Position numbers and translations under genes: made by a program. From Xiphydria camelus (Eukaryota > Arthropoda > Insecta > Hymenoptera > Xiphydriidae), in contig OY783193.1 of assembly GCA_963678675.1 (NCBI GenBank), positions 3,355,501-3,419,500 of the forward strand: a stretch of 64,000 bases of DNA, read 5' to 3'. Within the stretch, counting starts at the first letter, position 1, and every line of letters starts with the position of its first letter. The notes beneath the pieces are model-generated. The model made no database searches. It saw only the letters and a program-made list of their open reading frames with translations, and was not told where the DNA came from. Of the stretch, positions 35,898-48,300 are shown one piece after another.

Positions 35898-37023
35898 GTA
35901 TGTAAACTCGTTCGGCCCTTTCCATCCTCGCTTCGCGATCGTGCCCAGTGGTAACGGCGATATCCGGTCAGCCGCGTAGCGCGCGCGCGCCTCTCTTCGA
36001 GTACATCGACTCCGTGTGGCTCAGCCGCGCCGCTATACGCTCTCATTTCTTTTTCAACGTCCTCCCCGGAGAAACGACGCTTCCCATCCGTGCGAGTAAT
36101 TGCGAAACGGCGGAATGTACCTTTTAACGCGTTCGTAGATTTCACGGGCGACGCCTTACGCCGTTACAGGTACGCGGCGGAAATCGTCGCGTAGATCCGT
36201 AGCTTCGGCGAACGAAGAGCGCCCGAGATATGCAGCGGGGGTGAACCCAAATCAGCCTCCGCTTTCCGTCACAAATCATAGCGACGAGGGGTCGCGTCCA
36301 AAGTGCCCAGTTTTACCCCGGCTTCCCCTCTAAGGCCGCTCGTCTCGCGGTTATCTCGACGCGTCTAATCTCCCTCCGGCGAGTCGTCGTCGTCGTCGTC
36401 GTCGCATCGAAAGAAGTCGCGCGCGGGGCGGCCGACTTAACGAGGATCGTTATCGTCGCGATTCGCCGGGGGTGGAGGGTTTTTTTTTTCCCCGCCGCTA
36501 CTGGGTCGTCCGGATCATTTTCAGACGCCTCCCATTCGCCGGGGCGCGCCGCGGTAACCGAGATCGGCAACGGCGTAGTAGCATCGGCTCGAGAGGAACG
36601 TTGCGATACGCGGATAACGCGTTTCTCGTTGCTCCTCTCTCGACTGTGGCAGACGTACCCATCGACGGGGCGGGCGTCGAGTGTCCGGACTCGATAGGCC
36701 GGTCTCCCTCTCGCGAAAGTCCCGCGTCAAAAGTCCGATCGTTTGTTCGCTCGTTTATCCGACAGCGGGAGACCTTTCGCCCCCTCCCTTATCGCCCTTT
36801 TTAACCCTTCGGTGAACGGCGAGACGATAATTCCCGGGGATCGTCATCTCGCGTCGATCCTCTCAACGGAAAATCTATACATATACGCGGCACCCCGTCG
36901 TCACCGCGATAAAGGGGAGGAGGATTGGGTGAGCTTTTCGTCGCGCGATCATCCCTTCGTTACTCTTGATGCACCGACGATCTCGATTGTCCGAGGGAAA
37001 ACGAATTTCTACGGGAAACAGAG

Positions 37024-37340
37024 AGAAGAAGAAGAAGAAGAAGAAGAAGCTTTATTATGGCACTAGGGCGGGCCCTCTAAGCGCCTGTACAGAAAGTTGA
37101 CAGTAGAAACGATACAGCAGTAAAATTAACAAAAACAATTGAAATAATGCAATAACAAAAGTAAACTTAAGAATAATAAGCGCAGTGAAAGAAGTAAAGA
37201 TAATGAGAAAGAGAGAGAGAGAGAGACGCCGACAATTTTGCAGAATCCAGCGTCTCGAGATCTCGAGACGTTAATGGGGGATGAAAATATTGCGCTCTCT
37301 TGCGTCCACCGGAACGATACGTCCGTCTTATACACTATAA
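37024..37340 (-). mobile_element. Possible non-LTR retroelement 3' end with (TTC)n tail
   Basis: Read on the minus strand, an A/T-rich body ends ...gccataataaagc and is followed by a (TTC)n simple-repeat tail (GAA on the plus strand, 37024-37049). A simple-repeat tail next to AATAAA is the usual look of a 5'-truncated LINE or SINE. No reverse transcriptase is present. Confidence 0.35.
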
Positions 37341-37804
37341 GAAAAAAATCTGCATTAAATTAAATATATGTAATTGTATATAGAGCTTTTATCCAATATG
37401 TGTGACTATGAAAATTAATATACTTCGTTACGAAATTTATAAGGGCAATTTCATAAGGAAATATATCAATTTTCATGATCTCGTATGGGAGAAAAGCTTT
37501 TGTATAAAAGTACAATGCATTTTTTTGCAATGTATATTACCGGTGTCCGCGAAGACGACGCTTTTAATCCGGGAGTCGAGGCGGGAGCACCGTCGAAAGA
37601 ATGGGGAGAGAGGGTTCCAATTCGCGTGGGTGGATCGCGGGAAGAAATTGAATTCTCGCGACCACTTTGCCGTCTGGTCGATTTTCTGCCTAATTATCAA
37701 GGGAAATTCGGTGGACCGGTTTTATTTCCCATCCTCGCGCGTCCCTTTTCTCTCGTTTCTTTAAATTATCACATTTTAGCGGAATTGGATCTGTTATTGA
37801 CGTT

Positions 37805-38345
37805 CATTCGAAAAAGGAAAGCGATGCCACACTCTCGGAACTTTTTTGGGGGGATGACAAATATCGCTCACGTAAAATCAGCAACATCTTTGGTATTTCC
37901 TTCGAGATATCGATCCGATAACCGTGCTTTTCATAATCAGGGTGAAGTAATACACGAGACGGGGTGATCGAGAGTTTGACTCCAGAGATTTCGATTTGTG
38001 CAAAGCACTGAAAAAATGTCAAGAAGCATTGAAATTTTGGCGAAAATCGAAATCTCTGGAATTCAACTCTCAACGGCGCTATCCTGTGTATCACCTCACG
38101 CTGGTTACAAAAATAACCGATATATTGAGGAAATCTCAAAAGGGCCAGCGAGATATCGATGTTTTTACAGGAAGCGAATAATTTTCCACGCGTCAAATCG
38201 CCGATATCATGTATTCCCTTCGTGATTATTTTCGCAATCAGCGCGAAACGATGCATGAGACGGGGTGATCGAGAGTCCGGTTTCGGAGGTGTCAATTTTC
38301 GGAAAAATCCCGAGGAATGTGATGTAGGAGTGCGTTCCTTCCTTC
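37805..38345. repeat. Diverged repeat cluster, partner of 4126-4680
   Basis: Two direct copies of gagacggggtgatcgagag (near 37957 and 38258) and an inverse gcgctatcctgtgtatcacc lie here, with gagatttcgatttgtgcaaa as in the 4-kb cluster. Confidence 0.6.
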
Positions 38346-39191
38346 CGAATGATTAAACCTCGCGGACCGGCGATATTATTTTATCCTTGCTCCCCGTTCG
38401 CCGAATTTTTCGCGTGGCTTAGCGAGCGTGTACGTCGTTCCGCGAGACAAAGGACGGGCGAAGAATTCGTCCGGAGGCTCGAGACAATGAGACCGAAAAT
38501 TAATATTACCAGGGACGGGAAAATTCCATTACCGTGGACACAGCGTGCCACGCGGAGCTCTCCGAGTTGAATGGATTCACGGCGAACGGCGTTGCGGAGA
38601 AAATCAACGAGAAGCCGGTAATATTCTCGATCCCTTCTCTCTTTCTCTCATTCGTATGTAACGACGCACACTCGTCGTGCGGTTCGTCCGACTGAGGTGC
38701 TTAAATCGTGATTCAATTATACTCGAACCGCGAAGAGCCCAGACCGCGTTTCCACGTGTAGCGAGCTAATTGCATCGATCCGCGCTCCCGTTACTTTCCC
38801 TCGAGTAGTTACATTCTACGCGACGCTCGCGAAGCTCAAACGTGAGCTCCGCTAATCGAACACACGGTAAATCGAGTTTACCACGGGGTGTACCGCGCGC
38901 GCGCTGCTTCGCGACTCGTGGTGTTTTAGCTGCGCGAACTACTTTCGCGATGCGCCAAGAGAGAGAGAGAGAGAGATTTCAAATTTCAAAACAGTTTTAA
39001 CAGTGTACAATAATAAATGTTTTGAAATTTGAAATACAAAGTTATGTGAATTTTAAGAACTACAGTTTTGAGGTGAGAATCATATGAAATTGTTTGGAAA
39101 TTCATATCTGTGTGCTGTATAAGTTAAACAAATATTTGAATTTTGAGTTGAAGTATATTAATTTTCAAATGCACATCGTCGGCTAAATATG

Positions 39192-39413
39192 TTAACCTGC
39201 TAACTCACATCAAGTTAGATTTTCAGGAGCGAGAAAAAAACTGTCTTGATCAATACAAAAGTTCTTATACGACAACGGATTTTAACACAATAGTTGTCAG
39301 CATTTGTTTAACCTTCTTTTAAATAAAATGTATGTAAATTATTTAGTCTAGTCTAGCCAGCTGCCGAGTATGAAAGCATCTTGAAATCGTAAAATATGGA
39401 GTTAGCAGGTTAA
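39192..39413. mobile_element. TTAA-flanked MITE (CCTGCTAACTC)
   Basis: TTAA at both ends, arms cctgctaactc and gagttagcagg. It sits in the loop of an outer palindrome, catcgtcggctaaatatg and catttagccgacgata. Confidence 0.7.
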
Positions 39414-40920
39414 CACATTTAGCCGACGATATATGAAAGTTGTAGTCTCTGAATTTTGCCTTTGAAGTTTCAAACACCGTATTAAAGATTTACCGTGTAC
39501 GGTTATGAAATTTAATAATAATTCTTGAAAATTCATATGCGAGTCGCTAAATTCGTAGCCTAAAATTATTTATATATATCGTAAGCATGACAAATTGTTT
39601 ACGAAAATTCATAACGCATTTAAGTTTTCGAAAAGTTTGGTTGCGAAATTTTATATACTTGAAATTTAAGAACACTTCTGCGTGTGTGAATGTCAATATA
39701 CTCGTTTATATGTTAATCGCTGCTTCATACACGTTTCTATCAAAAATGTTTAACAATGTGCATAGCGGTGCTTTAAAAAATATAGATCAATAGAAAAGAT
39801 ATAAAGAAAAGCAAGTAGAAAAAAAACTCAAAATAAAATTAAAATTAAATAAAAGAAACAAGCAGCAATCTTTCTCGATTACATAGATAAATAAAGAGCG
39901 CAGTTTTGAAAGATTTTAGAGATAAAGAGCCACGAATTACAGCGAAGTCAGCGATCTCACGAAGAGAGATTTAGAGAATGAGAGAGTTTGCGAACTCTCC
40001 GTAAGGATCACGGATCTCGCTATAGATTACGACAGACCGGAGATACATATAGATATGCGATTCGAACTTCCGGAACATCGCGCCCCCCCGGGGGATGCAG
40101 CGCGTTCAACGGAATTACGCTCTTCGGAGACCGATCGCCGCCTTACCACCGCGCTTCCTTCCCTCCCTCCGGCGTTCCGCAGAGAGAGAGAGAGAGCGCG
40201 GGAAACTAATTTCCCGCGGAAACTTCTTCGCCGTATAAAGCGAGAGACGCTGCGTTATACGGTTCGACTTTTTCTCATTCGCCGGAGTGGCAGCCTCGGT
40301 AAAGAAACGGTTCCAGCAGCGTTGGCGTCTTCGTTATTCGAATCCCACCCCCGGCGAAGTGTTTACCTTTCCCATCAGTCTCGTGAATATCGCCACACCC
40401 CCCCCCCCTCCGTCGTCACCTCCGGAAACTCTCTCGGTGTCCCTACGTATACCGCGTGTCTCTTGCGAGTTTTCCCGCGCGAAACGGGAGCGCTATACGT
40501 ATACGTGCATCCTCTTGTCGTCCGTCCCCTCGCGTCCGCGAATCCACGGAGGCGTCGCGACGGCACTCGCGCCACTCGTCCGGCCAAGCAGTGCGCGTAT
40601 AGTCGCGCGGGCGGAGCTCAAATTAAAGCGCAGAGACACCGCGTCCTCCTCCCGTAAGATCCGAACCGCGCGTCGCGGAAGCTGGATGAGAATTTCGCGG
40701 GGGTAGCGGTCGCCCCAGTTTCGGTACACCCACTTGGCATCCCCGCCGTCCCCCGCAGTGCCGCTAGCGACGGCGGCTAGAAATTGGATACCCCGTAAAA
40801 AGCCTCGGGTTTTCTACGTCGTGCTATACCGAGGGAACGAGGGAAAGCTCCGTTGCGATACCGAGATTTTTCCAGCCCGAGGAAAACGCGTTCGAGTTTT
40901 GCCCCGATTCGAGTCAGCCC

Positions 40921-41067
40921 ACACTGAGAAAAAAATGTACTTGATCGAAATAAACGTGCCTTTGGATAGTCCCAAGAGAGAATACGTATTTATTCGACTT
41001 AAATGAATATCGATTGGACGCAAATATTAGATTATTATTGAATTAAGTACATTTGTTTCTCAGTGCA
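40921..41067. mobile_element. MITE family F, copy 2 (147 bp)
   Basis: Ends cacactgagaaaaaaatgta and tacatttgtttctcagtgca. Matches the interior of 10664-10908. Confidence 0.7.
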
Positions 41068-41112
41068 CCTACCTGCGACGAGAAGCGACGATTTTGCTGT
41101 GGTGATGAGTCT

Positions 41113-41401
41113 GAATGAAAGAATTGCTAGCATCCAAAAATGTTTCTTCGATCAAAAACATGTGATCTTATAAATTTTTAAGAATACAGATCCTCTCAGA
41201 GTCGAAGAATATATATTCTCGAATCAAGAGTATTTTCGTTGGAACGAAAAATTCTTTCCGTGCGAAGAAACAATTGCTCGAGCCTGTCAAATATTTTCTT
41301 TCAAGAAGCAAACTATGGCTTGATCCTGGAATTACAATATATCGTGCCTTTGATCGAAGAAAATATTTTTTTGGCACCAGTAATTATTTCTTTCAGTGTG
41401 C
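41113..41401. mobile_element. MITE family H, copy 3
   Basis: Left tgaaagaattgctagcatcc, right gcaccagtaattatttcttt-cagtg. The arms pair and share ttaagaatacagatcctctc-type words with the other copies. Confidence 0.65.
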
Positions 41402-41639
41402 AGCGTGGATCGATAAATTCATGGCGATATCGCAGACTGGTAAACATTGAAACGCGGCTTTGCGGAAGGTCAGTTCCTCGAGGGATCGAACGGTTCATCC
41501 AAAGAGAGGCCATCGAGCAGAATACGAGGCAGTCCCGTCGAAGCTCCGTAATGGTTATGCCTTCGTCCCTGGCAAGATTTTTATTACACGAGGATAATAG
41601 CTCCGGGGTCGCGTGCAACGTTTACAAAGTATAATTATT

Positions 41640-41985
41640 CCCCGCGGGTATATCGACCGACGACAATAGAGCGGTTCACTGATATTTTTTCATCGATGAT
41701 TCGAAAAAATTGAACAAAATTACTAGCCGCATATTTTTTTAATTCTTCATTTCCGACCTCGTCCGAGCCGGAAAACAATATTTAGTAATACAGCGTAGAT
41801 AATCGTTCGGTAAACCTATCTCTCTCGCACTCGCAGCTTATTGTTAGCATAAGTGCATCTCTCACGGCTCTTCGACGACGTCACAATTCAGCACAGTGAA
41901 ACGCGCTTATAACTCAGCGAATAATTATTTTTTAATTAATCGAATATGTATACAGATTATAAATTTAATTTTGAAACAAGTATGA
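41640..41985. repeat. Dispersed repeat D, copy 5
   Basis: Contains gcataagtgcatctctcacg, gACGACGTCAcaattcag and cagcgaataattatttttta, in the reverse sense to the 8.5-kb copy. Confidence 0.55.
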
Positions 41986-41988
41986 CAA

Positions 41989-42886
41989 TTGAGGGCCTTG
42001 GAATAAAAGGGATTCAAGTGACTTTTCTTATACATATATGGACTTAAGTGCAGATTTAGGTACCTCATGTGCCAATTTATTCAGTATAAAAAGATTTCCT
42101 GTTTTGAGCTCAATCTTTCACATGAGATCACATGCATAGATCGTGAATTTTTTAAATACAAATAACTTTATCCTTAACCCTTACTTGCCACACTTCTATA
42201 GAATCACGTACTTGCCACACTGAGGTTGATTTACACCCCAGCGAGAAAAATTGTTATAACAAACAAATTACCTATTGCATATTTGTACTTGCAATTTTTA
42301 TCAGCTCTCCTTAAGAGCGTACCTTAAAAGACAGTGTAACTTGTCTAGCCAGAACTTAAAATTAAGTATGCGAAAAAATGAAATATAAAAGTTACACGGT
42401 CTTTTAAAGTACGCTCTTAAAAAGAGCTGATAAAATTTTCAAGTACATATGAAGGGCTTATTGGAAAAACGTGACAAGCCACAAAATCATTTTATTGAGA
42501 AGACGTGCTTTGAAGTTCTAAAAAAATCTGTAAAATGCATATTTGATTAATATAACCCCTCAGTGTTCTTAACAGATGTATTCTAGTTCATATATTAACG
42601 TCTACAATCTCAAAGTATTAAAAGAAAATGCAGGGGACTGCTACAAAGTAAACTGTTCATTTTTCAACAGAATGTGGCTTGTCACGTTTTTCCAATAAGC
42701 CCTTCATATATGCAATGATTTATTTGTTATAACAATTCTTCTCGTTGGGGTGTAAATCAACCCCAATGTGGCACAAGTACGAATTTTACCATGGGTTTGT
42801 CTCGAACCCCAGTATGGCAAGTAATGGTTAATTATCTCAGAACTGTAAAATAGGCACTTAGACCCCTTTTATTCCAAGGCCCTCAA
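41989..42886. mobile_element. Nest of at least four inverted-repeat elements
   Basis: The outermost element (ends ttgagggccttggaataaaa and its inverse) equals the 245-bp element at 48316-48560. Inside it lies a TTAA-flanked unit (42174-42831; ttaacccttacttgccacac and tggcaagtaatggttaa). Within that is a palindrome around ttgttataacaa, then one around tcagctctccttaagagcgt (42299-42432), and the 255-bp GAAGGGCTTATTGG element (42451-42705). Confidence 0.85.
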
Positions 42887-43219
42887 TTTTTTCCAAGTCC
42901 GATACCTACCGTATCACGCGTCTCATCGCAATTCGACCCACGAGTGTCGCACCGCATATTATTATCATCCAACGGGTATATTTACGCGGCAATTACTCCC
43001 AACGACGGACCGCGTGCAGTCGGATGCACCCGTACAATTCGAGCGGCGAACGGCATTGACGCGCGAAATCGCTCGCGCGCCGTGGGTAATGTTATTTATG
43101 CGACCTTGTCATCGCGCGCATTGTCCATGAGAAATGTAGGAAGAGTCGGGCATGCCCGCCGGCTTCGTCAATTGCAACGTTTCTACTCGCCGGTCCCGTA
43201 TACGTGATGCCGCTCGGCC

Positions 43220-43560
43220 GCTTCGATTGTAATCGGTCAAGTTGAAACTGCAGCCTTGCCGACGAGTTGTCGAGATAACGGGTCAAGGTTATCGGCAGCC
43301 GCCCCTGAGGTAATCCGCCGCGCTCGTGGATCTTGAACGGACGTTCGGGACGCACTCCGGATAGCGCGGGTCGTCCTTCCTACTATACGGCGTCTCGTCT
43401 CTTCCGGCATTCGCCGGAGAAAACGACTCGACTGGTTACCGGGACTCTGCTAATTCTTGTTACGACGGAGTTTGACGCCGCGGCGTCGAGATTATCCGCG
43501 CTCGAACTCGGAAAGGTCGGCGAGGTGAAAATTTAATCGGACGCCGGGTTAATCGTCTCG
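43220..43560. repeat. Diverged dispersed repeat, partner of 25150-25500
   Basis: Shares aagttgaaactgcagccttg, cgagataacgggtcaagg and ggagtttgacg in the same order. Confidence 0.6.
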
Positions 43561-43799
43561 ACGTTTATAACTTCGGGGAAAATATCGAGACGAGGCTTTT
43601 AAGGGACGTGGTGGGGAGCTCGTGTACTTTCGGAGAACCCTCCGATCCCCCCTCCTCGCCGCTACCGAATAATGGAGTAACGATGTTTACTTTTTTTTTA
43701 AGGGGCGTCTCTCAATTCTGGGGACTTTGGAAATAGCTCGTAGACATTTTTCAGACGACTGTCGGGACACACCGATTCGACAGATGAAAAATCGCTGGA

Positions 43800-44060
43800 T
43801 AGAATATATTCAATCTTCATTGGTTAATATTTATGACGTAAGTAGCTATTCAATAGGAATTAATAACTGTTTGAAAAAAGTCATTGAAGAATAATTGTTT
43901 GAAAAAATCATTTAAAATTAAATAAACAGGTATTTAACGGGAATTAATAACAATTTGGAAAAAATCATTTAAAATTACATCAATAGCTATCTAATGGGAA
44001 TGAATAACTATTTGAAACAAATCATTTAAGAATAATTATTGTTCATATTACTTGGTATTA
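43800..44060. repeat. A/T-rich tandem repeat, about 65-bp unit
   Basis: Three diverged copies of (g)gaattaataac(t/a)gtttg-aaaaaatcatttaaaatta occur just upstream of the transporter promoter. Confidence 0.6.
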
Positions 44061-44360
44061 TTTCTTGTCATTAAACGAACATCGAATTTTGACCAAGCAA
44101 TCACATCTACTGGAAACAGTTATTTCGAGACTGCCGAATTATTTCAATTTTACCAACATACAATAACGCTAAAAGCGCCCCCGTAATCGAAAATATCGAA
44201 TAAATCGCTATCCCCATCGCCTCTCGCATCGTCGTTCACACATACCGGTCCCGCCCTCCTCCCTGTCGATCGCGCACGCTTCTTCGCCGCACGTTCGAGC
44301 GATTTTGAACTGCACCACGCCGAAGCGTCGCTAAGTTGTGTGATACGCGGATCTGCCGCT

Positions 44361-44396
44361 TATAAGAGCGCGACTCGGCAAACCTTTCATTCAGTT
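44361..44396 (+). promoter_or_regulatory. TATA/Inr core promoter of the sugar transporter gene
   Basis: TATAAGAG lies at 44361-44368, and an insect-type initiator TCAGTT at 44391-44396. The initiator A (44393) is 32 bases after the first T of the TATA box, the classical spacing. If used, the 5' leader is about 960 nt before the ATG at 45354, contains several upstream ATGs, and has a (GA)n tract at about 45292-45313. No other core promoter of this quality was noticed between here and exon 2. Confidence 0.6.
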
Positions 44397-45353
44397 GATT
44401 CGTCGTTGTCGACGAGCGAAGCGACTACAACGGTGCGGCGCCACACGAGCACGGATCGACTCTGGCGAGGGACTTTCTAGCGAGAAGCATCGAGGAGTGT
44501 GCCGGGGATATCATTCCTTCCTCGCGCGATCGACAGATCCGACGATCGAGGGCCTCGACGTCCCGCAATTGGAATAGAAAACCAGTTTCGCGCGGAGAAT
44601 AGTTAAGACCTGTATCGTCCCGCAGTCGATGCGGCGATCGTAGGATCTCTCCGAGGAATCGGGAAATATTTTCGAAATATCTCCGAGACGAAAGTACCCA
44701 ACCGGCTGCATTTTTTCAAACGATCTCCGAAGGAAGAAGAGTCTCCGAGAAGAGCCTCATCCAGACGTCTCGTCGACGAGGAAGATAACGATCGCGCGGC
44801 GTCGACTCGCCAATCGGCAGTGAAATTGCTCGACAGCCTCGCGCCGCGGTTCACTTATATCGCGATCGAGAGACCGGCACGCGTCGATGCGAGACGCGCG
44901 AAGCTGAGAGCGCCCTCGATCGTCGTCCCCACTCGCGGCGACGTCGACGGGTGGGAGGAAAACTCGGCGAACTCCGGAGATAAAATTATAGGCGCTCCCC
45001 AAGTGCGGGAGAGAAAGTGCAACGCGGATGCCTCGGTGGCCGTGCAGAAAAGTGGGGTCTTTTAGTAATCGCGCGTATAGGAAGGCGCACTGCTCCGACG
45101 ATAAGCAGAAGTGATCTTCCCAGCGAAGGATAATTCGCGAAAACGCCGCAATTTTTGCGAGCGGTACAACAGGAGCGAAAAGGATGGTGTGAAATTTAGG
45201 CGGAACCGACCAAACGGTTTACCGACAGTGACGACGAAATCCTTGGCGAACTTTCAGAAGAGCGCGAGAGAGTGTTCGGAGATTGTTTCTCGAGAGAGAG
45301 AGAGAGAGAGAGACGGATGCTAACGCGGAACGGAACGAAGCTGTAGGGACGAT

Positions 45354-48300
45354 ATGATGCGTGATACCAGGTAAGTCGCGCTATAAGTCTTCAGGGATGA
45401 GCCGTGATCGATCCTCGATCGTTAATTCGGCGGGAAAGAGACGCTTTCCCGTCGACTGACGCGATGGCGTGGGAAATTGTCGATTTCGCGTTATCACGGG
45501 GCACAAACGGTCGCGATGGAAAAGCGTTGGATGTAAAACTTGAAACCTAACCTAACCTAACCTATAAAAATATAAATGCAAATATTTTAAAATATGGGAT
45601 AGCCCAGGTTCACAAATGAGATGATACGATGCAACAATAATTTTCTTCCATTAGTTCACTAATTTCGGAATTAAAACTCATGAAATATATTTTTGTCTTA
45701 TACGCGTTCCGAAGTTACTTCACAACTATTTTCTCACAGGCGCAACTTTTTACATATATCGTAAACATCTGCCATGAAACGCTCATAATGCACTGCGAAC
45801 GGATAGAGCCGCCCGACGAGCGAGCGTCGCACAGTGACCCATGCATATCTTATCGTTCAGAAAAATAAAAATACGCGAGCTGCGTCATAATACGTCTCAG
45901 CAGCTGTAAACAGATTTAGTGGCTATAATATGCCGACACGTGTCCGCAATAAGCAGAAAATTGTATGTGTCTGAAGTTCCGAACGTTCATTTGAACGAAA
46001 GATGTTGACTTCGAGAGACCAGCGTCGATGTTGAGATTATTCATCGTTTGACGTATAGAGAAGTTTTTTGCAAACTGGGTGCGACTATTGGAAATAAAGT
46101 AATCGATAAATTCAATATTGCCATGTGGTCGTTTAAAGTCGAAATTCGTCGTTCGAATGATCGTTCGAAACTTCAAGCGCATATAAAATGGTCAGTTTTG
46201 TCAAACAGATGGAGAATCCATATTTCACCAAACGGTTTGGTTATTATTTCCACAATAATTGAAGAGTCGACTTGAATAAGGGGCTAAGTACCAAACACAG
46301 GAAGTTATATTTTTTCCTTAAAAAGGGGTTATTAAATAGCCCCTTCTAAGGGACACACATGAGGCATGCTATTCAACCCCCTTTTAAGGAAAAAAAATGA
46401 AATTTCCTGTTTTTGGTACTTAGCCCCTTAATCAAGTTCACTCTTCAATTTTCGTTTGATCGACCAGGTCATTTTCCTCAGTGTAATTAAGTAAGACATT
46501 CGGACATACTCGCATACCTATACGCGCGATTACTCGTATCAACCGTGCGCATTCGGGTCAATCAAGCGATAAGAAATTATGGCTCACGAGTTCTATTATC
46601 TCCACGAATCGTCAGAGTGATTCGGCAATCGAGAAAGGCTGTAATCGGGACGCGAGATGACTGTACGATTCGCTCTCGTTTCTCTTTTCAGGCAAGAAAC
46701 CCAGTCGATGCTGGGTAGCTACCCTTCGATCAACATCGTCAAAACCTCGAAGGCCAAGGATATCGATCGACTTGGCCAGAATAACAACAATAATTGCGAT
46801 GACAAAAACCCCGTTAGACAGTACTCCTCCAATTCCAGGGGCGTCTTCGCACAGGTACGTGGAACAACCCTCACTTCCACCGCCGCGATCTGAAATAATC
46901 GCGCGAAAGATTACTCGGAGAGAAAGGACTCTCGCGAAGTGTCCGCCCTCGGGGAGACGAATAGAAAGGCGGGATACGGGGAGGGAAATTTTAACGGACG
47001 CCCTCTAAGTCCCCTTAAGCTTCGCTCTCCCCCCGCGACGGGCGAGGCTTTCTCGCGCGCGCTACTCTAATTTTCTCCCCCTTCGCCGGTTTCATCGTCG
47101 TTTATATTCGGGGATTCACCGGTTTTTCGCCGTTTTTTCGTCTCGGTCTGCTCGGACCATTAAAATTTCCAAAGGATCTCGAATCCGGCGGATAAGAGAC
47201 GAAGGATAAAAATGGAATAGATGCCCCTCCCGAGGAATACAAGTTGTACAGCAATATTCGTTGTCGTTGGAATGTGATAACGAGCTCGGTCTCGCTTCAG
47301 TTGGCTCAGTTGCAACATTTTTTCCGGCTATTGACACCCAATCAAGATAAGTCTAAAGTTTGTGTCGATATGCACGTTATGTATTTTTCAACCAACATTT
47401 TTACGGAGCTTAAGACCTACCAGCAGTTTGTTCATGTTGCGATAACAAACTGCAAACAAAATGAAAAAAATATTGCAACGTCTTGAAAAATTCACCACTG
47501 GGTAACACATCGCCTTTGTTTTTAATAACGGCCGTAATTCATAATTAATTAATTAATTAAATAATTAATTCGTAAGTAAGGCTCGAAATGCTGCAAATTA
47601 GCCGGCGAATAAAATATGTATGGCCAAAAGCGTTATTTTCTTCAATTCTGATTTTATTTAAAAATTGTACATTATGAAGCACAGAGTGCCGTGCAGTGTA
47701 CTACAAAACAGTTTTACAATTACATTTCAGCCTAGAAAATATATAAGGCAGCAGTAACTTTACAATTCATTTAATAGTCGTTATTTTAGTGGACGGGCCA
47801 ACTGAAGCGGGACGGGGCTCGTATATGGTCTATTTATCTCGAAGCGTGATAATTTCTGTAATAAAAAAATATAATTTGGATAAAACATTCGTCGCCAGTG
47901 AACATCCATCCTCCGTCGCCAGTGTAATATTAATAGCCTTCAGCGAAATAATTGCGCCACCGACAAATATTGCGATATGCAGAGGATTAAAATTTAATAG
48001 CAGTTACCGTTTTTTATCAGATAACTCTACCGATCCTCAAAAACTACTTCTACATCGAATTTCTTCGTAGAATATCTTCCGTTATTTCACAGCGTAGGCA
48101 GTTTTACCTGAAACCACCAACGAGCTCTCCTCTCCACTCGAAACTACACAGAGAAAAAGAATTAGTCGAATCTATTAAAAATTACTTGCGGGGTCGCAAG
48201 TAATTATCAATTTACATCAATTAATTTTTGTTCTCTCTATATCAATTGAATATTTCTTCCTCGCAATCACATATTATTCCACGTGATTGTAAATAAGAGA

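Larger units (their letters stand above)
28578..44360. other. Intergenic DNA, 15.8 kb, dense in nested elements
   Basis: No gene was recognised between the microprotein start and the transporter promoter. GC-rich blocks with chance frames (28.6-29.4, 30.8-31.4, 32.7-33.4, 34.7-35.0, 36.0-37.0, 40.0-40.9, 43.0-43.6 kb) alternate with A/T-rich MITE clusters. The stretch at 38530-38690 has a short frame with fair codon use (ELSELNGFTANGVAEKINEK) but no supporting splice partners. Confidence 0.55.

Noticed and set aside
38520..38700. Short plus-strand frame (ELSELNGFTANGVAEKINEK) with an acag before it and a gtaata after it.
   Set aside because: Single isolated candidate exon, weak splice sites, no partners and no recognised family.
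40055..40657. Plus-strand open frame of 200 codons.
   Set aside because: GC-rich block, Arg/Ser/Pro composition, overlapped by equally long frames on both strands.
41239..41634. Open frames on both strands at 41.2-41.6 kb.
   Set aside because: They begin inside MITE family H copy 3 and have no domain or splice support.
25022..43355. Similar minus-strand peptides TRYLEQSSTRLQFQLDRL (25 kb) and TRYLDNSSARLQFQLDRL (43 kb), which at first looked like a conserved protein.
   Set aside because: The DNA is a dispersed repeat that stays similar outside the frame, with no shared start, splice sites or continued frame.
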